Below, in pieces: positions 61,114-64,000 of a stretch of DNA of 64,000 bases. This DNA comes from Bog-473 sp963828825. Lineage in GTDB: Bacteria; Actinomycetota; Acidimicrobiia; Acidimicrobiales; RAAP-2. A program made the translations under genes and the position numbers. Position 1 is the stretch's first letter. Each line of letters starts with the position of its first letter. The DNA lies in NCBI GenBank assembly GCA_963828825.1, contig CAWHGF010000002.1, positions 434,001 to 498,000 of the forward strand, in the 5' to 3' direction. A model generated the notes under the pieces. The model did not search any database and was not told where the DNA came from. It saw only the letters and a program-made list of their open reading frames with translations.

Positions 61114-62472
61114 CTACGAGGCGCCGGCCGCTAGCGGCACCGGCCGGGCCAGGCTCCAGCTGAAGGTGTCCTCGATTTCGGCCAGCGCCAGTGGCTGGGC
61201 CAGGTCGGCCACGGTCGGGCCGGCGCGGTCGGCCACGGACTGAAGGAGCGCGCCGTCGAAGCCCCAGAGGTCGACGGCGTTGGCGCCGAGGATGCGGCGG
61301 AGGTCGTCCTCGGGCAGGCCGCCGAAGATGTAGCGCAGCGTCTCACGGTGGACGGGAGCGGCCCCCTCCAGGTGGGGATAGTCCGCGCCCCACATGAGCT
61401 TGTCGATGCCGATCTCGTGGCGCATCTCGGCCTCGTAGCGCTTCATGAGCGAGCCGCCCATCCAGACGTGCTTCTCGAAGTAGTCCCGGGGCCGCATCTT
61501 CAGGTAAGAGCGGACGGGGGCGCCACCGTGGGTGTCGAAGAACGACTCCATGTCCCGGATGAGCGAGGGCAGCCACTGCACGCCGTTCTCGGTCACGACG
61601 ACCTTGAGATCGGGGTGGCGGTCGAACACGCCCCCGAAGATCATGAACCACAACGGCCGGCGGGTGAAGACGAACACCTCGTAGAGGCCCAACATGCCCC
61701 CGTGCTCGGCGTCGTAGAGGAACTTGGTGTCGGTCGCCGAACCCGACGCGCCGGTGTGCAGGTTCACCACCATGCCGTGCTCCTCGCACGCGCTCCAGAA
61801 GGGCTCGTAGGAGTCGTCCGCGTATCCAGGCAGCTTCGAGGTGACCGACATGGCCGGGAGCATCACGCCACCGAAGATGCCGTGGTCGCGCGCCCAGGCC
61901 ACCTCCTCGACGGCGCGGTCCATGTCGTGAAAGTCGATCGGCATGCAGCCGGCGCGGCGACCCGGGGCCGCCGCGCAGAACTCGGCCAGCCAGCGCATGT
62001 AGCCGTGCAGCGCGGGCCACACCACCTCGAGCCCCTTGTCGGTCGTCGCGCCGAGGTACATGGCCGGCGAGAGGCCGCCGGCCAGGATCGGCCCGGGCAG
62101 GGTGACCTCGGCGTGGATCCCCTGCTCCTCGAGTACGGCCAACCGGCGCCCGTCCCCGTCGCCGGGCACCACCCAGTCGGTGCCGTAGTGCGCCAGCCAG
62201 CCCTCGGCGGCGGCGATGTCGACGCCCATGCCGGCGAGGCGCCGGGCCGCGGTGGCGCGGACCGGATCGGACTCGTCGACCTCACCCGGATCGAAGCCGC
62301 CGAACATGGAGATGGCGAGCGACGACATGTCGCCGAAGGCGGCCACGGCCTCGCGGTGCGCCGGGTCCACGTAGGACAGGAAGTGGTCCAGGCTGTCCGG
62401 GGAGGCGTGCGTGTCGGCCGACACCACAACGTAGTTGCGGCCCTGCGCGCCCGTCGCCGCTCCCTCACCCAT
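61114..62472 (-). CDS. amidohydrolase family protein (amidohydrolase_2)
   Basis: 452 aa from ATG 62472. 'VVSADTHASP', 'NLHTGASGSATD', 'DRHPDLKVVVTENG' and 'LMWGADYPHLEG' are the metal-binding and catalytic landmarks of the ACMSD-like TIM barrel group, which includes decarboxylases and hydrolases. A GGGAGGGC site precedes the start. Substrate unknown. Confidence 0.9.
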   Translation of the reverse strand: MGEGAATGAQGRNYVVVSADTHASPDSLDHFLSYVDPAHREAVAAFGDMSSLAISMFGGFDPGEVDESDPVRATAARRLAGMGVDIAAAEGWLAHYGTDWVVPGDGDGRRLAVLEEQGIHAEVTLPGPILAGGLSPAMYLGATTDKGLEVVWPALHGYMRWLAEFCAAAPGRRAGCMPIDFHDMDRAVEEVAWARDHGIFGGVMLPAMSVTSKLPGYADDSYEPFWSACEEHGMVVNLHTGASGSATDTKFLYDAEHGGMLGLYEVFVFTRRPLWFMIFGGVFDRHPDLKVVVTENGVQWLPSLIRDMESFFDTHGGAPVRSYLKMRPRDYFEKHVWMGGSLMKRYEAEMRHEIGIDKLMWGADYPHLEGAAPVHRETLRYIFGGLPEDDLRRILGANAVDLWGFDGALLQSVADRAGPTVADLAQPLALAEIEDTFSWSLARPVPLAAGAS

Positions 62473-62616
62473 GCAACGCCCTCCCTGGACCCTCACACTG
62501 GACCCTGACACTGGACACAGGGCGCCCGACGCGGACGACCTGGTCAGTGACCCGCACACTACTGCCGACGGTCTCGGGCGGGGGCAGGGCGGGGCTGCGG
62601 GTAGTTTCTGCGGGGG

Positions 62617-63429
62617 ATGCACACTTCTTCGACGCTCGTCCTGATCATCGCCGTGTTCGCCGCCAGTCTGGTGGAGATGGTCGAGGCCCTGACCATCGTG
62701 GTGGCCGCCGGCGTGAGCCGGGGCTGGCGCTCCGCCCTCGAGGGCGCCGCGGCGGCGGCCCTCGTCCTCGGGGTACTCGTGCTGGTGGTGGGCGTCCCGC
62801 TCATCCGCTACATCCCGATCGACGCGCTCCGGGTGGTCGTGGGGGCGCTGCTCCTGGTTCTGGGCCTGTCCTGGCTGCGCAAGGCCGTCCTGCGCGCGAG
62901 CGGCCACAAGGACCCGCACGACGAGGACACGATCTTCGCCGAGACGGTGGCCGAGCTCACCTCGGAGGAACGGGCGGCCGCGCCGTCGCCGGCGAAGCGG
63001 GCGAAGGGGCGCGACGGCGTCGGGTTCGCGGTGGCCTTCAAGGGTGTCTTCCTCGAGGGCAGCGAGGTGGTCCTGATCGTGATCAGCCTCGGCGCCGCCC
63101 AGCACCGGCTCGGCCTGGCCGCGCTGGCCGCCGCGGCGGCGGCCGTCCTGGTGGGCGTCGTCGGCCTCATCGTGGCGCGCCAGCTGAGCGAGGTCCCCGA
63201 GAACACCATCAAGACGCTGGTCGGCGTCATGCTGACCAGCTTCGGCGTGTTCTGGGTCGGCGAAGGGGCGGGGGTGCACTGGCCGGGCGACGACCTGTCC
63301 ATCCCCGTGCTGGTCGGGTTCTTCGTGGTGGTGTACATCGGCTTGACGGCCTTCATGCGCACGCAGCTGCCGGCCCTCTTCACCGAGAAGGCGACCAGTG
63401 ACGGCGGCCCAGTGACGGCGAGCCAGTGA
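62617..63429 (+). CDS. COG4280-like membrane protein, possible ion transporter
   Basis: 270 aa with six or seven hydrophobic segments. Two related motifs, 'SLVEMVEALTIVVAAG' (residue ~17) and 'FLEGSEVVLIVIS' (~147), each pair Glu residues within a membrane helix, an inverted-repeat design like GDT1/TMEM165-type cation transporters. A charged loop separates the halves. The 3' end including the stop lies inside 14-bp tandem repeats. Confidence 0.78.
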   Translation: MHTSSTLVLIIAVFAASLVEMVEALTIVVAAGVSRGWRSALEGAAAAALVLGVLVLVVGVPLIRYIPIDALRVVVGALLLVLGLSWLRKAVLRASGHKDPHDEDTIFAETVAELTSEERAAAPSPAKRAKGRDGVGFAVAFKGVFLEGSEVVLIVISLGAAQHRLGLAALAAAAAAVLVGVVGLIVARQLSEVPENTIKTLVGVMLTSFGVFWVGEGAGVHWPGDDLSIPVLVGFFVVVYIGLTAFMRTQLPALFTEKATSDGGPVTASQ

Positions 63430-63478
63430 CGGCGGCCCAGTGACGGCGGCCCAGTGACGGCGAGCCAGTGACGGCGGT
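63395..63478. repeat. 14-bp tandem repeat CCAGTGACGGCGGC, six copies
   Basis: Six contiguous units; copies 2 and 5 end in GAG and copy 6 ends in GGT. Each contains GTGA. The stop of the COG4280-like gene is in copy 3, and the GTG of the next gene is in copy 6. Confidence 0.95.
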
Positions 63479-63689
63479 CGCCCGGGCGCTGCGGGCCTTC
63501 GGCCACTTCTGGTGGGACTTCCTGGTCGGCGACACGCCCGAACTGGCGGTGGCGACCGGCGCCCTCGTCGGCCTGGCCTTCCTGCTTGCGGGTCCGCGGC
63601 TGGTCGGGGCGATCCTCCTGCCGCTGGTGGCGGCCGCGTTCCTCTTCCTCAGCACGTATCGAGGGCGGCGGCGGGCTCCTCACACCTAG
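63468..63689 (+). CDS. small membrane protein
   Basis: 73 aa from GTG 63468, with two hydrophobic segments (~28-45 and ~47-62) and a basic C-terminal tail. It starts 38 bp after the transporter-like gene, within the tandem repeat, and is probably its co-transcribed partner. No family recognised. Confidence 0.6.
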   Translation: MTAVARALRAFGHFWWDFLVGDTPELAVATGALVGLAFLLAGPRLVGAILLPLVAAAFLFLSTYRGRRRAPHT

Positions 63690-63812
63690 TACCGGCGCCC
63701 CGCCCTTGCGAGAAGTCGGCGGAGCGGCTCGAGCGCTACCAGATGGAGGCTCCCGCGCCGTCGCACGCGTGGCCCAGTCCGCAGCGCACCGGCACTCGGT
63801 ATCGTCGACGCG

Positions 63813-64000
63813 GTGCGGCCCTTCCGCTTCGGCTACCAGGCCACATCGAGCGACCTATCCGAGACCGTCCGCAGTGCCCAGGTGGCCGAGGAAGCCGGTT
63901 TCGACATCTTCCAGGTCGGCGACCACGTCGGGGGGGAGCCCTCGGCGCTCGTCTCCCTCGCCGCCGCTGCGCTTTGCACCGCACGGATCCGCCTCGGCAC
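63813..64000 (+). CDS. LLM-class F420-dependent oxidoreductase, N-terminal part (cut by window end)
   Basis: 62 codons from GTG 63813. 'FRFGYQATSSD', 'AEEAGFDIFQVGDHVGG' and 'ALCTARIRLG' match the first strands of luciferase-like F420 enzymes. The rest lies outside the window. Confidence 0.75.
   Translation, partial: MRPFRFGYQATSSDLSETVRSAQVAEEAGFDIFQVGDHVGGEPSALVSLAAAALCTARIRLG

Overview
The window is a high-GC actinobacterial chromosome segment, probably from an uncultured acidimicrobial-type organism. That placement is inferred from family content, not from a marker gene. The supporting families are MurT/GatD lipid II amidation, a HAD-acyltransferase fusion like mycobacterial PlsC, a 13E12-type DUF222-HNH protein, DUF1707 and PspC proteins, thiolase/DUF35 pairs, an F420-type luciferase-like oxidoreductase, many GTG starts and 1-4 bp gene overlaps.

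Left end, 1-11.8 kb: integrated DNA at a tRNA gene. A tyrosine integrase (218-1318) lies just left of a 43-bp copy of the 3' half of tRNA-Val(CAC). The complete tRNA gene (11721-11794, minus strand) carries the same 43 bp. Between the copies sit an AbiEi/AbiEii toxin-antitoxin pair, with a palindromic operator over its promoter, and a divergently transcribed four-gene operon. That operon encodes a kleisin-like protein, a small winged-helix protein, a 1488-aa SMC-like ATPase and a Toprim-type nuclease subunit. It has the architecture of a Wadjet (JetABCD) anti-plasmid system but looks divergent. The roughly 10.3-kb island has no integrase of its own; the integrase present lies outside the left repeat.

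12-32 kb: a membrane protein, then a TetR regulator divergent from a tightly overlapping operon (reductase-HAD fusion, zinc alcohol dehydrogenase, LarA-like DUF2088 protein, acyltransferase) that I cannot assign to a known pathway. Next come a metallo-beta-lactamase protein, a methyltransferase, YccF, the HAD-PlsC/MurT/GatD operon, a LysR regulator, a GNAT, and a Gfo/Idh oxidoreductase followed by TldD and TldE.

32-46 kb: a DUF4389 membrane protein, a serine hydrolase, an HD protein, a sulfotransferase and a DUF1214 protein. An acyl-CoA catabolic cluster follows (acyl-CoA dehydrogenase, a thiolase-fold protein without its cysteine, DUF35 partner, acyl-CoA ligase, SDR, diiron protein) that resembles steroid side-chain degradation sets.

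46-64 kb: a carotenoid oxygenase, a cold-shock protein with a clear terminator, CysQ, a PspC-sensor kinase/LuxR pair divergent from PspC/DUF1707/cNMP-binding genes, an MMPL transporter, an aldo/keto reductase, a second DUF35/thiolase pair that keeps its cysteine, methyltransferase and SnoaL-like genes, a DUF222-HNH protein, an amidohydrolase, a membrane protein and the start of an LLM-class oxidoreductase. Short tandem repeats (8, 14 and 16 bp) are unusually common here.

Four genes between 21 and 42 kb are broken by single-base indels, mostly in G or C runs. These look more like sequence errors than pseudogenes.
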